From assembly GCA_947467375.1 (NCBI GenBank), contig CANIHL010000003.1, forward strand, positions 1 through 64,000: a stretch of DNA of 64,000 nucleotides, read 5' to 3'. Below, piece by piece: positions 17,954 through 28,016 of this stretch. Under the pieces are notes generated by a model. That model had not been told where the DNA came from and searched no databases. It saw only the letters and a program-made list of their open reading frames with translations. A program made the translations under genes and the position numbers. The DNA is from Acidimicrobiaceae bacterium (lineage in GTDB: Bacteria > Actinomycetota > Acidimicrobiia > Acidimicrobiales > Ilumatobacteraceae). Numbering within the stretch: the first letter of the stretch is position 1; every line of letters starts with the position of its first letter.

Positions 17954-18841
17954 CTACTTGCCGTTAATCGGTTGCATTACCTGCTCGACAAAACGAATTA
18001 CCGGTTCAGTTGATTTCGGATGCCCAAAGTCCATAACGAAGTGACATGCGTCAAGTTCACGCAAATGCATGAGGTCTTCAACAAACTGTTGTGATTCGGA
18101 ATCGTTAGTTGGCAGAGATCGTTCTATGGTCAGGGAAATTTCGATGGATTGTGGATCGCGGCCAGCTTTCTCAGCTGCTGTACGCATGATGTCCCGTTTG
18201 CGTAACCAACGTTCTTCATTTCCCTGCAGAGATGAGTTCCATACATCGGCCAGTCGGCCAACCATCGGAAGTCCGATTTGTTCGCCATATGCGCCGATGC
18301 ACACAGGGGGTACAACTGTTGGTCGCGGAGGCGCAGCAGCCTTATCGATACTGAAGTGCTTGCCGGTAAATGAAGGGGAGTCTTCGGTCCACATTTTGCG
18401 ACATATATATATGAGTTCCTCAAGTTGGGCGAAACGCTCGGCTGGTCGAGGAAAGTCATATCCATACGCTTGGTACTCGTCTTCCCGCCATCCTGCGCCG
18501 ATGCCAAGCATGAAACGGTTTCCAGACAACACTTGCAGCGTTGCAGCCATTTTTGCGGTGAGTGCCGGGTTGCGGTATCCCTGACCAAGTACATGGTGGC
18601 AGAGCAATACATTCGGGAATTTCGCAGCAAGCCACGTGAGCATTGTCCAGGCTTCCATGAATGGATCGGTGGGCGAATCGAACCCGTAGAAATGATCAGC
18701 GATCCAAAGCGAATCGAAGTGTTGAAGCGCTGTTGGAAGGATGTGCTGTTCTTGAAACATCACGATGGGTTTAAAGTCGCTCCACTTGTTTCCAATAACT
18801 GGCGACAACCAACCGAATTTCACTGCTTCGCTCATGCGCAA
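17954..18841 (-). CDS. LLM-class (F420-dependent-type) oxidoreductase
   Basis: FDSLWIADHFYG, GNRFMLGIGAGWREDEYQAYGYDFP. Confidence 0.88.
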   Translation of the reverse strand: MRMSEAVKFGWLSPVIGNKWSDFKPIVMFQEQHILPTALQHFDSLWIADHFYGFDSPTDPFMEAWTMLTWLAAKFPNVLLCHHVLGQGYRNPALTAKMAATLQVLSGNRFMLGIGAGWREDEYQAYGYDFPRPAERFAQLEELIYICRKMWTEDSPSFTGKHFSIDKAAAPPRPTVVPPVCIGAYGEQIGLPMVGRLADVWNSSLQGNEERWLRKRDIMRTAAEKAGRDPQSIEISLTIERSLPTNDSESQQFVEDLMHLRELDACHFVMDFGHPKSTEPVIRFVEQVMQPINGK

Positions 18842-18872
18842 ACACTAATTCGCGGTCATGTAGATTTCGTTA

Positions 18873-19412
18873 GTGGCAACAATTGATGATGTAGGCAGAC
18901 CTGAGCCAGATCCAGCAGTAAATGAGGTTGAAACCTTGCGAGGTTTCCTGAATTATCAGCGTGCGACATTGAGGTGGAAATGTGCTGGGTTAGAGCATTC
19001 CCAAATGAATATTGCGGTTGCGAAGTCAACCATCACACTTGGCGGGTTGCTCAAGCACATGACTTTTGTTGAAAATGAATGGTTCTGGCGCTGGATCGGT
19101 GACAACGATCGATTGGAACCATGGCTATCAGCTGATTTTTCAACATATCCAGATTGGGAATTTGAATCTGCAAAAGAAGAGGATGGCGAAACGCTGTTCT
19201 CTAATTGGAACGCATCAGTGGCGTTGTCGGAAAAGGTGCTTTCGGATTTACTCGCAAAAGGTGGACTTGATCAGCTGGCTAAACGAAAATGGCCGAGCGG
19301 TGAGTCTCCGAGCTTGCGTTGGATTCTGGTGCACATGATCGAAGAATACGCACGACACAACGGCCATGCAGATTTCATTCGCGAATCGATTGACGGTTCA
19401 GTTGGCGAGTGA
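18873..19412 (+). CDS. DinB-like / DUF664 family protein
   Basis: [19 protein letters not shown] ... [24 protein letters not shown]. Confidence 0.82.
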   Translation: MATIDDVGRPEPDPAVNEVETLRGFLNYQRATLRWKCAGLEHSQMNIAVAKSTITLGGLLKHMTFVENEWFWRWIGDNDRLEPWLSADFSTYPDWEFESAKEEDGETLFSNWNASVALSEKVLSDLLAKGGLDQLAKRKWPSGESPSLRWILVHMIEEYARHNGHADFIRESIDGSVGE

Positions 19413-20294
19413 CGTGGCGTGCGATGGGCATCGCGGTATTGGGTGCTGTTCGAAACAGGAATCGCACAGTAAAAAGCGTTTCCGACAATCACTGAGTTCG
19501 CAGTTATAAAAATGATTAGTTGGTGAATTGCAGTAATCGCATTCTCCAATTACCGAAGCGGATGGACTGAATTCCACATTGAGACGTGCATCGAATACGT
19601 ACAGCGACCCTTCCCATAGGCCTCTGTCTCGATATTTTTCCCCGTAGCGAACGATGCCGCCTTCAATTTGATAGATCTCTTTGAATCCGCGGTTCTTCAT
19701 AATGAGCGACAACACTTCACAGCGAATACCGCCGGTGCAATATGTAACGATCGGTTTGTCCTTGATGTGGTCGTATTTGCCGCTCTCTAGTTCTGCGATG
19801 AAATCACGAGTAGTTTCCGTCTGGGGGACAATTGCGTCACGAAATTTGCCGATCTTCGCCTCGAACGCATTGCGTCCATCAAAAAACACCACATCATCTC
19901 GTTTGGCCACGAGTTCATTCACTTCCTCTGGTTTCAAGTGAATGCCACCACCTACGACTCCGTTTTCGTCAACCACAATTTCGTCGGGAACACCGAAGGT
20001 GACAATTTCGTCGCGAACTTTTATCTGTAAGTCGGGGAAGTCATCTTTACCTCCATCAGACCATTTGAATTCCATGGCTTTAAAAGATGGGTAACTTTTC
20101 GTCACCCTGATGTACTTCTTCACTTGGTCAATGGGTCCGCCAACAGTGCCATTAATCCCGTGCTTCGAGATGAGAATCCGTCCGTGCAATCCGAGGCGTT
20201 CGCATAGTGCGCGCTGCCACAGCCGTATCGCGTCAGGATCAACGATCGGTGTGAACTTGTAATAGAGGAGGATTTTAGAGGTACTTATGTGAAT
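19398..20294 (-). CDS. trhO: tRNA uridine(34) hydroxylase (rhodanese-type, TrhO/YceA)
   Basis: [46 protein letters not shown]. The reading frame continues upstream of TTG 20189 with family-typical [29 protein letters not shown], but no ATG/GTG/TTG is available there; the 5' end given is a non-canonical ATT candidate. Confidence 0.85.
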   Translation of the reverse strand: MHISTSKILLYYKFTPIVDPDAIRLWQRALCERLGLHGRILISKHGINGTVGGPIDQVKKYIRVTKSYPSFKAMEFKWSDGGKDDFPDLQIKVRDEIVTFGVPDEIVVDENGVVGGGIHLKPEEVNELVAKRDDVVFFDGRNAFEAKIGKFRDAIVPQTETTRDFIAELESGKYDHIKDKPIVTYCTGGIRCEVLSLIMKNRGFKEIYQIEGGIVRYGEKYRDRGLWEGSLYVFDARLNVEFSPSASVIGECDYCNSPTNHFYNCELSDCRKRFLLCDSCFEQHPIPRCPSHATSLAN

Positions 20295-20325
20295 AGTTTA
20301 TACGCTGTTTATATGGTGATTCGTT

Positions 20326-20814
20326 GTGATTGATTACAGCATTAGAGCCATGTCCACATCGGATTTGGAAATGGTGTGGGCTATTAATCAGGAGAATATT
20401 CCAGCGGTTGGTGAAGAAACTGTTGAAGTTCTCGCGAGTCTGCATGCGATGTCGTCGATCTCGCTTGTGGCAGAAGTGGACAGCGTGGTTGTCGGATTCT
20501 GCATGGTGCTCAGTCCGCACACGACATATCGCAGTCCTAACTACCTGTATTTCTGTGAGCGTTATGAAGATTTCATCTATCTTGATCGAGTTGCTGTTAC
20601 CAGCGATTACCAAGGTGCTGGCGTTGGCGCAGCCTTGTATCGCAAGGTCGAACAAATGACAGAAGCGTCACTATTCGCTTTAGAGGTAAACACAAAACCC
20701 AGAAACGAAGGTTCTTTGCGGTTTCACACACGTGAAGGTTTCACACTGTTGGAAGAAGTGGAAACTCGACCTGGCAAAATGGTCGGTTTTATGATCAAGA
20801 AATTGAAGGGATGA
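20326..20814 (+). CDS. GNAT-family N-acetyltransferase
   Basis: GTG start; LDRVAVTSDYQGAGVGAALYRKVEQ. Confidence 0.85.
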   Translation: MIDYSIRAMSTSDLEMVWAINQENIPAVGEETVEVLASLHAMSSISLVAEVDSVVVGFCMVLSPHTTYRSPNYLYFCERYEDFIYLDRVAVTSDYQGAGVGAALYRKVEQMTEASLFALEVNTKPRNEGSLRFHTREGFTLLEEVETRPGKMVGFMIKKLKG

Positions 20815-21581
20815 CAACGATGACTCAAGTTGCCGTAGTTACAGGTGCCGCGCAAGGAATTGGGCGCCAAACAGCACAGGTACTCAATGAACAAGGTTGG
20901 AGCCTCGTTCTGCTCGACTTGCAACACGTTGATGCTTCTGAATACAAATCTGCATTGGTACTTGCGGGAGACATTTCCGATGAACAATTTGTGGAGTCTG
21001 CTGCACAGCAATGCATTGACAAGTTTGGCCGTGTCGATGCATTGGTGAACAACGCAGGTATTTCATGCATCAGTTCAGCACTGGAAACGTCTGCAGAGTT
21101 GTATCGCAAGGTCATAGATGTGAATTTGGTTGCGCCTTTTCTGCTGGCCAAAGCATTTGGGCGTGTGATGATCGCGAACGGATCTGGTTCGGTGGTCAAC
21201 GTTGCCTCTGTTGCTGGGCTGCAAGGTGTGGCAGACCGTTCTGCGTACAACGCAAGCAAGCATGGACTTATTGGGCTCACGCGCACGCTTGCAGTTGAGT
21301 GGGGCGCAAAGGGCGTTCGGGTTAATGCGGTGTGTCCTGGCTGGGTGAAAACCGAAATGGACCATAAAGACCAGGCCGGTGGCAGTTACAGCGACGCAGA
21401 CATCATGGAGCACGTACCAATGGGCCGGTTCGCAAAACCTGATGACATTGCTCAAGCCATCGCATTTCTGTGTGATTCTTCAAAATCTGGGTTCATCAAT
21501 GGAGTTGCTTTGCCAGTAGATGGTGGCTGGACGGCCGATGGTTCCTGGCAATCACTTCGACTGAAGCACCGTTTGCACTAG
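20811..21581 (+). CDS. SDR-family oxidoreductase
   Basis: TGAAQGIGRQTA; NNAG; YNASKHG; C-terminal PVDGGWTADGSW. Confidence 0.92.
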   Translation: MTTMTQVAVVTGAAQGIGRQTAQVLNEQGWSLVLLDLQHVDASEYKSALVLAGDISDEQFVESAAQQCIDKFGRVDALVNNAGISCISSALETSAELYRKVIDVNLVAPFLLAKAFGRVMIANGSGSVVNVASVAGLQGVADRSAYNASKHGLIGLTRTLAVEWGAKGVRVNAVCPGWVKTEMDHKDQAGGSYSDADIMEHVPMGRFAKPDDIAQAIAFLCDSSKSGFINGVALPVDGGWTADGSWQSLRLKHRLH

Positions 21582-21605
21582 GTTGTAAGTGTCAAAGGAG
21601 CCATC

Positions 21606-21707
21606 ATGGCAAACAAAGAACAGAATAAGAATCCAAACCAGAAAAAAGAAGCAAAGATGACGCTGAAAGAAAAGCGTGCAAAGAAGGCAGAAAAGAAGAA
21701 GTCTTAA
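21606..21707 (+). CDS. 33-aa lysine-rich small protein
   Basis: aaaggagccatcATG; MANKEQNKNPNQKKEAKMTLKEKRAKKAEKKKS*; below the ORF-track size limit. Confidence 0.6.
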   Translation: MANKEQNKNPNQKKEAKMTLKEKRAKKAEKKKS

Positions 21708-22372
21708 AGCTTCTTAAAAATAACGACGCGCGCTTTGTCTCCAAAGTGCGTGCTGCCCTCACCATAAATATCGACTTCCTCGTATTGAGGCTTGGTGATG
21801 GTTTTGTTGTCGACGGCCTCGGTTATTGCTGAAGCAAAGTCGTCGTCTTCCCAGTGCTGTTGGTTCACGCCCGCAACAATGGTTGCACCGGATCGACAGA
21901 CTGTTATTGCATCGATGAGTTCATACGCGCCTAGGTGGCCGATGGTGAACGTTCCTGCACTGACAAAGAAGTCGTAATAGTTTGCAGCAAAGTAGATGGT
22001 GCCGGTGAGGTCGGCTTCATGCAAGTCTTCGTACACCTTGGTTCCATCTTGGCGAAGCTTGGTAGCCGCAACAGCAAGCATCTCGGGTGAGATGTCTACG
22101 CCTTCAATAACGCTCTTCGGGCGAATCGTTGCAATTTCTTCTCCTACAGCCCCAGTGCCGCAGCCAATGTCGATGACACTGAATGAACGGTCGGAAGGCA
22201 TGTGCTTGGCCAGGACTGCAGCGATTTTGGCTGGGTAGACATATTTATTGTCTTCAATGAAGGTTTTGTCATACGTGGGGGCCCACTGTGCATACAGCTC
22301 ACGACTGTCATCAGGCGTTACGAGGTTGTAAGCATCGGCGAGGGTGATCTGTTTCTTCGGTTTTTCGGCCAC
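21704..22372 (-). CDS. Class I SAM-dependent methyltransferase
   Basis: FSVIDIGCGTGAVGEEIATIRPKSVIEGVDISPEML. Confidence 0.87.
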   Translation of the reverse strand: MAEKPKKQITLADAYNLVTPDDSRELYAQWAPTYDKTFIEDNKYVYPAKIAAVLAKHMPSDRSFSVIDIGCGTGAVGEEIATIRPKSVIEGVDISPEMLAVAATKLRQDGTKVYEDLHEADLTGTIYFAANYYDFFVSAGTFTIGHLGAYELIDAITVCRSGATIVAGVNQQHWEDDDFASAITEAVDNKTITKPQYEEVDIYGEGSTHFGDKARVVIFKKL

Positions 22373-22418
22373 GCGATTATTGTAACTGCAGTCGTTTCAC
22401 GCGAGCCGGGGGGTCGTC

Positions 22419-23954
22419 ATGAAGGTGCCGTTAACCGTTGTTGATCATCTGCGACGCGCGGAACAGGTGTATAGCCAACGAACTGCATTCATTGACGAAC
22501 CAGATCAGCCTGCCGAGTCGTGGGGTACACAAACCTATGCAGAGATGGCACGTCGGGCACGCGCCCAAGCTGCAGCATTAGACAAGTTGGGCGTTGCTCA
22601 AGGTGCTCGCGTTGCCGTAGTCAGTCAAAATTCCGCGCGCCTGCTCACCAGCTTCTTTGGGGTGAGCGCTTTCGGACGAATTCTTGCGCCAATAAATTTT
22701 CGACTCTCTGCAGAAGAAGTCGGTTACATCGTGGATCACTGTGGTGCAGAGGTGCTCATTGTCGATCCTGAATTAGAAGATTCACTTAAGAATGTTTCCG
22801 CCAAGCATCGTTTTGTCATCGGTGCCGATAGTGACGAGTTGCTGTATGACTATTCGGCAGAACCAAAACCATGGACTCCGGATGAAGACGCGACAGCAAC
22901 CATTAACTACACCAGCGGTACAACCGCTCGTCCAAAAGGGGTGCAATTAACTCATCGAAATATTTGGTTGAACTCCACAACGTTTGGTTGGCACATGGGA
23001 GTGAATGACCGCGATGTATATCTGCATACATTGCCGCAGTTTCATTGCAATGGTTGGGGAATGGTGTACGCGGTTACCGCAATGGGCGGTACGCATGTTG
23101 TCCTTCGCAAGGTCGATGGCGCCGAAATTCTTCGTCGCGTTGACAAGCATGGAGTCACTTTGATGTGTGGAGCGCCAGCAGTTGCGAACGCCATCATTGA
23201 TGCGTCTCACCAATTCGATTCAGGCGTTCCGGGAAGGGGAACCGTTCGCATGGTAGTTGCAGGAGCTCCGCCACCATCGAAGACCATCGAGCGAGTGGAG
23301 ACCGAACTAGGTTGGCAATTCCATCAGATATACGGATTAACAGAAACCTCACCGGTGCTAACGATCAATAGTCCTCGTTTTGAAACAGACCATCTAACGC
23401 CAGCCGAGCGATCAGTGGTGCTGAGTGCAGCGGGAGCCCCAACAATTGGAACAGTAATTGCAACCAGCGATAGTGGAGAGGTGATGGCTCGCAGCAACAC
23501 GGTGATGGATGGATATTGGAATCAGCCCGATGCGACTGACGCAGCAATCATGGATGGTTTCTTTTACACAGGTGACGGAGGAAGCATCGGAGACGGTCAT
23601 GTGTTGACCATCAGTGACCGTAAGAAGGATGTGATCATCTCCGGAGGAGAAAATGTCAGTTCAATAGAAGTTGAAGATGCACTGTTCTCCCACCCAGATG
23701 TCACTGAAGTGGCTGTGATCGGCATCCCAGATGAAAAGTGGGGAGAACTCGTGCTCGCTCTCGCTGTGAAGGTACCTGGTTCGACGCTTACTGAAGACGA
23801 ACTGATCGCCTTTTGCCGATCAAAAATTGCCACGTATAAATGTCCGAAGAGGGTGGAGTTCCGTGCAGAGCTTGCGCGCACGTCAACAGGCAAATTACAA
23901 AAATTCAAACTCCGTGCCCCATATTGGGACGGCTACACGAAACAGGTGAACTGA
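22419..23954 (+). CDS. Acyl-CoA synthetase / AMP-dependent ligase
   Basis: INYTSGTTARPKGVQLTHRN; IYGLTETSP; ISDRKKDVIISGGENVSSIEVE; TSTGKLQKF. Confidence 0.93.
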   Translation: MKVPLTVVDHLRRAEQVYSQRTAFIDEPDQPAESWGTQTYAEMARRARAQAAALDKLGVAQGARVAVVSQNSARLLTSFFGVSAFGRILAPINFRLSAEEVGYIVDHCGAEVLIVDPELEDSLKNVSAKHRFVIGADSDELLYDYSAEPKPWTPDEDATATINYTSGTTARPKGVQLTHRNIWLNSTTFGWHMGVNDRDVYLHTLPQFHCNGWGMVYAVTAMGGTHVVLRKVDGAEILRRVDKHGVTLMCGAPAVANAIIDASHQFDSGVPGRGTVRMVVAGAPPPSKTIERVETELGWQFHQIYGLTETSPVLTINSPRFETDHLTPAERSVVLSAAGAPTIGTVIATSDSGEVMARSNTVMDGYWNQPDATDAAIMDGFFYTGDGGSIGDGHVLTISDRKKDVIISGGENVSSIEVEDALFSHPDVTEVAVIGIPDEKWGELVLALAVKVPGSTLTEDELIAFCRSKIATYKCPKRVEFRAELARTSTGKLQKFKLRAPYWDGYTKQVN

Positions 23955-24829
23955 TGTTGAGTGAACAGGCAATTAGTGCGGCAATTGAACAATTTCACGA
24001 TGAGGGTTACGCAATTGTGCGCAACTTTCTTCCCGAGAATGAATTGTCAGAATTGCAGAAGAAGACCGCCGAATTGCGCGAGATTGCACTTGAGCATCCA
24101 GTTACATATCGCCATGGCAACTTGACCTACGAGATTCTTCCTGAAGAGCACTTCGGCAAGCGGTATGTCATACAGGCGTATTGGTTCGCATGGGCAGATG
24201 CGTACTTCGACAAGTTCAGAAGTAATCCGCGGTACCTGCAGCTTCTCGAACCATTGATTGGCAGGAACGTAAAACAAGTAACTCAGCAAATTCATTGGAA
24301 GCCGCCTGGGGCACGACTCACTGGTTATCGCTTTCATCAAGACTTACGGTTTCGCGAAAGCCGGGAATCGTACGAAGATGTTGTTCGTGACACGGTCACC
24401 ATGGGTCTGGCAATTGATAGGGCAACGCCAGAAAATGGTTGTCTCAAGATTGTTCCTCGCAGCCACACGATGGGTTATCTCGGACTCTCCGATAATGGAG
24501 ACGGCCAAATTATGAAAGGTCTTACGCAAGACGATGAATTGGTGCAAGTAGGTATTCATCCATCGCAAGTAATTGATGTGGTGCTTGAACCTGGCGACCT
24601 AGTGGTGTGGGGGCTGATGACGGTTCATGGTTCATTGCCGAACGAGTCGATACACGAGCGCGCATTTGCCATTTCAAGCTATGTACGAGGCGAAACATCG
24701 CAGCGTGGTGAATGGACGTTTAAGGACGGGAAACCTCAGTTGTTAGGTGAATCACCTCAGTTGTGTAAGAACGAGAAACTTTTTGCCAATCTAGAACCGC
24801 ACTACGACGCGACCAAATGGTTTCTCTGA
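23954..24829 (+). CDS. Phytanoyl-CoA dioxygenase (PhyH) family protein
   Basis: FHDEGYAIVRNFLPENEL; HQD; GCLKIVPRSHTMG; start overlaps the upstream stop (TGATG). Confidence 0.87.
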   Translation: MLSEQAISAAIEQFHDEGYAIVRNFLPENELSELQKKTAELREIALEHPVTYRHGNLTYEILPEEHFGKRYVIQAYWFAWADAYFDKFRSNPRYLQLLEPLIGRNVKQVTQQIHWKPPGARLTGYRFHQDLRFRESRESYEDVVRDTVTMGLAIDRATPENGCLKIVPRSHTMGYLGLSDNGDGQIMKGLTQDDELVQVGIHPSQVIDVVLEPGDLVVWGLMTVHGSLPNESIHERAFAISSYVRGETSQRGEWTFKDGKPQLLGESPQLCKNEKLFANLEPHYDATKWFL

Positions 24830-24843
24830 ACTAGCCTGCGCTC

Positions 24844-25620
24844 ATGATTTCAAACACGCTGCTTAACTCGGTATTGGTCATAGTCGCCAGCATGGTGTTG
24901 CTGTGGATCTTGAGCCTGGCGAAGAAGAACGCTTCAATTGTTGACATTTTTTGGGGACTGGGATTCGTCATCGTTGGATGGGCGAGTGCGATCAACGCCG
25001 ACAATGTTTCGGGCTTAGGCAAAGTGGTCCTTGGGATGGTCACCCTGTGGGGTGTGCGCCTATCGCTGTATCTGGCCATTCGTAATCACGGCAAACCAGA
25101 AGACTTTCGCTACGTGGCAATGCGCAAGCATTATGGGGCACGTTTTCCTGTGATCAGTTTGTTCACTGTGTTTCTATTGCAGGGCGCAATCATGATGGTG
25201 GTTTCGCTGCCTGTACAGATCGCTTTATCCGATGCACATGCCTCCCTATCAATTGTGAGTTATGTGGGAATTGCACTCTTCGCACTCGGGATTTTCTTTG
25301 AAGCCGTAGGCGACTGGCAGCTAGCTCAGTTCAAGCGCAACCCGCAGAACGCTGGGCAAGTTATGCAAACTGGTTTATGGAAGTACACGCGTCATCCAAA
25401 CTATTTTGGCGACACGTGCGTGTGGTGGGGCATTGGCATCGTCGCCCTGAGCGCAAGTTTCGGTTGGATTGGGCTTGTTGGAAGTTTGCTGATGAACTTT
25501 TTCTTGGTTCGTGTTTCGGGAGTTCCAATGTTGGAGCGTTCAATGTCGAAGCGACGACCTGGCTACGACGATTACAAGCGACGCACCAGCAGTTTCGTTC
25601 CACGTCCGCCAAAGAAATAG
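24844..25620 (+). CDS. DUF1295 / steroid 5-alpha-reductase-like membrane protein
   Basis: LWKYTRHPNYFGDTCVWWGI ... RRPGYDDYKRRTSSFVPRPPKK. Confidence 0.9.
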   Translation: MISNTLLNSVLVIVASMVLLWILSLAKKNASIVDIFWGLGFVIVGWASAINADNVSGLGKVVLGMVTLWGVRLSLYLAIRNHGKPEDFRYVAMRKHYGARFPVISLFTVFLLQGAIMMVVSLPVQIALSDAHASLSIVSYVGIALFALGIFFEAVGDWQLAQFKRNPQNAGQVMQTGLWKYTRHPNYFGDTCVWWGIGIVALSASFGWIGLVGSLLMNFFLVRVSGVPMLERSMSKRRPGYDDYKRRTSSFVPRPPKK

Positions 25621-28014
25621 CTACACGCGCGGAGTGCGGCCGCGAAGTTTTGCCCACTCACCGAATTGCGTGAGTGAAGCAACAGTTGCGCCCATCGACT
25701 CTGGCGCGACCGGATGACTGATGAGGTACCCCTGCGCCTTGGCGCAACGAAGTTCTGCAAGCGCTTGCAGTTGGCGAACACTTTCAACACCTTCGGCCAC
25801 CATGTCGAGACCGAGTGAATCACCCATCGCAATGATGGTGCGCACAAGTGATCGCGCACTGAGGTCGTCTGCAACTCCGTTGACAAATGAACGGTCAATC
25901 TTCAATCGCTGAATCGGGAACTTTTGCAGAAGCGAAAGCGATGAGTATCCGGTTCCGAAGTCGTCAATGGCCACGCGTACGCCAAGTGCACACAATTTGG
26001 TCAGCGCTTCGAGCGCTTGTTCTGGTTGGGCGATCATTACGCCTTCAGTTATTTCGAGCCACAGCTGATCGGGCGCTATATGTGAACGCTGTAATGCTTC
26101 GTGGACAACGGGAACAAAATTTGGATCATGCAGTTGGCGCGGGCTTACGTTTACCGACATCGTTGCTTCACGACTGCAGATTCCTTCATTGATCCAGCCA
26201 CGCAAATGGGTGAGTGCCTCCAGCAATGCCCAAGCCCCAATGGGAACGATGGTCCCGGTTTCCTCGGCGATTGGAATGAACTCTGCAGGCGAGATGATGC
26301 TGCCGTCGTCGCGTGTCCAACGCATGAGCGCTTCAAACCCAACAACGTCGCCAAGTTCAATATCGACAATTGGTTGATGAACAAGTCGCAACTCTCTGCG
26401 CTCGAGTGCTCGGTACAACGCGGTTTCAACGGCGAGTCGTTGTGTTACGCGCTCAAGCATTGATTCGTCAAAGATTGCGACACAATTACGTCCGGCATCT
26501 TTTGCTCGGTACATCGCGGTATCGGCATGGCGAAGAAGATCGTCTGCGCCCGATGAAATATGTTTTTGAAAGGTTGCGACACCGATGCTGGTGGACACAA
26601 AAACATCACCCTGGCGCAATGAAAGCGGTTCGTTGAAGCTTTCAAGAATTTTGTCGGCAACGATCATGGCATCGCTTGCTCCGCGAGTACCAGGGTCCAA
26701 GATGACGAATTCGTCTCCAGAGATTCTTCCAACGATGCACCGTTCGGGCAGCGCATTGCGCAATCGTTGCGCGACAGCAATAAGTACGTTGTCTCCAGCT
26801 TGATGCCCGAGGGAATCATTGATGTTCTTAAATCTGTCAACGTCAATGAACAGCACCGATGGGTGTCGGCTGTCTTCTTCGGCAAACTCAAGTGCATCAT
26901 GGACATACGAGAGCATGAGGCTTCTATTTGGCAAGCCAGTAAGTGCATCGGTCTGTGCTGAGTGAATGAGCGATCGTTGTGTCTTGGCATTGGCGCGCAC
27001 AGCGTGAATAACACGAGATGTAACGGCAATAGATAAGACGAATACTGAAATCGCCCGAACGATTCGATCGGTTTGGTCCGCGGCTTCGGTAAGTGCCAGA
27101 ACGACAACGGGAATGGTGAGTGCAGCCGTAGTGACGATAAGTCGTCCAAGCAGCGGTCGTTGTGTGCGGACTGGCCCGTGTTCGGTAATGGTGGAGATGG
27201 ATTGATGGACGAATGCTGCAGAGCACAAGAACAAGCAGAATACGTAAGAGGCGTTGATGTACTGGTTGGCTATGTCAATGCGACCAGAATCATTTGCTGC
27301 ATAGAGAAAGTCTCCGGCAAGCGTGAACGTGATTGCGCCAGCAATTAACCACACGGCTGGTGTGCGTGCCGCATCGCCGAACAGCAACGTTGCAAGAGAA
27401 AAGAGAACTATTGCGCTAATTGCGAGAGTTGCTCCCTGAATACCAGTAACTAATACGACAGATGTACTCGCATCGAAAGATGGCTGCAGAAAAATCACCC
27501 AGATGAGAAACCATGCACCTAAAGCAACGATGAGGCCATCGCCGAGCACGCTCATCGGATCATTGCCGATACGACGGCGAATGATGAGCAGGAGACCAAG
27601 AGCCAAAGTGATTTGGACGAGCAAGAACAATGATTCAGGAATTGCTTGCAAGTTCACATTCGAGAACTGATTGTCCAACACCTGAGCCGTGGACGAAGCT
27701 ACGGCGATCACGAAGAGTGCAGGCCACAACAATTTGTCTGGCTTATTGAACTTGGCAGAAATACCAAGAAACACCATCACTTGAACCGTGGCAATGAGGT
27801 AAGCTGTGTTACTGAATGTCTGAGAATGGCTGGTAGCGACCGCAATTGACAATGCCAAACCAACGCCAGTTAAGCCCCACGAAAGGCGTGAAATAGGCGC
27901 AGAATTCACTTGGCAAACGGTACAGCATCCCTTTTCATGCACTGAGGATGGGTTACTTTGGATGCAGGGCGGAGAACCCTTAGCCGCGTTTGCGGCCTGT
28001 TTGGAGTTCCCCAA
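25621..28014 (-). CDS. Membrane-anchored GGDEF-EAL protein (c-di-GMP turnover)
   Basis: N-terminal TM region; GRISGDEFVIL (SGDEF); GFEALMRW, AIDDFGTGYSSLSLL, KIDRSFV, VAEGVES; start uncertain (GTG 27909 possible). Confidence 0.93.
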   Translation of the reverse strand: MGNSKQAANAAKGSPPCIQSNPSSVHEKGCCTVCQVNSAPISRLSWGLTGVGLALSIAVATSHSQTFSNTAYLIATVQVMVFLGISAKFNKPDKLLWPALFVIAVASSTAQVLDNQFSNVNLQAIPESLFLLVQITLALGLLLIIRRRIGNDPMSVLGDGLIVALGAWFLIWVIFLQPSFDASTSVVLVTGIQGATLAISAIVLFSLATLLFGDAARTPAVWLIAGAITFTLAGDFLYAANDSGRIDIANQYINASYVFCLFLCSAAFVHQSISTITEHGPVRTQRPLLGRLIVTTAALTIPVVVLALTEAADQTDRIVRAISVFVLSIAVTSRVIHAVRANAKTQRSLIHSAQTDALTGLPNRSLMLSYVHDALEFAEEDSRHPSVLFIDVDRFKNINDSLGHQAGDNVLIAVAQRLRNALPERCIVGRISGDEFVILDPGTRGASDAMIVADKILESFNEPLSLRQGDVFVSTSIGVATFQKHISSGADDLLRHADTAMYRAKDAGRNCVAIFDESMLERVTQRLAVETALYRALERRELRLVHQPIVDIELGDVVGFEALMRWTRDDGSIISPAEFIPIAEETGTIVPIGAWALLEALTHLRGWINEGICSREATMSVNVSPRQLHDPNFVPVVHEALQRSHIAPDQLWLEITEGVMIAQPEQALEALTKLCALGVRVAIDDFGTGYSSLSLLQKFPIQRLKIDRSFVNGVADDLSARSLVRTIIAMGDSLGLDMVAEGVESVRQLQALAELRCAKAQGYLISHPVAPESMGATVASLTQFGEWAKLRGRTPRV

Positions 28015-28016
28015 AA

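Noticed and set aside
23840-23953. N-terminal extension of the PhyH ORF
   Set aside because: Overlaps the acyl-CoA ligase; the TGATG junction at 23954 and homology support the shorter start.
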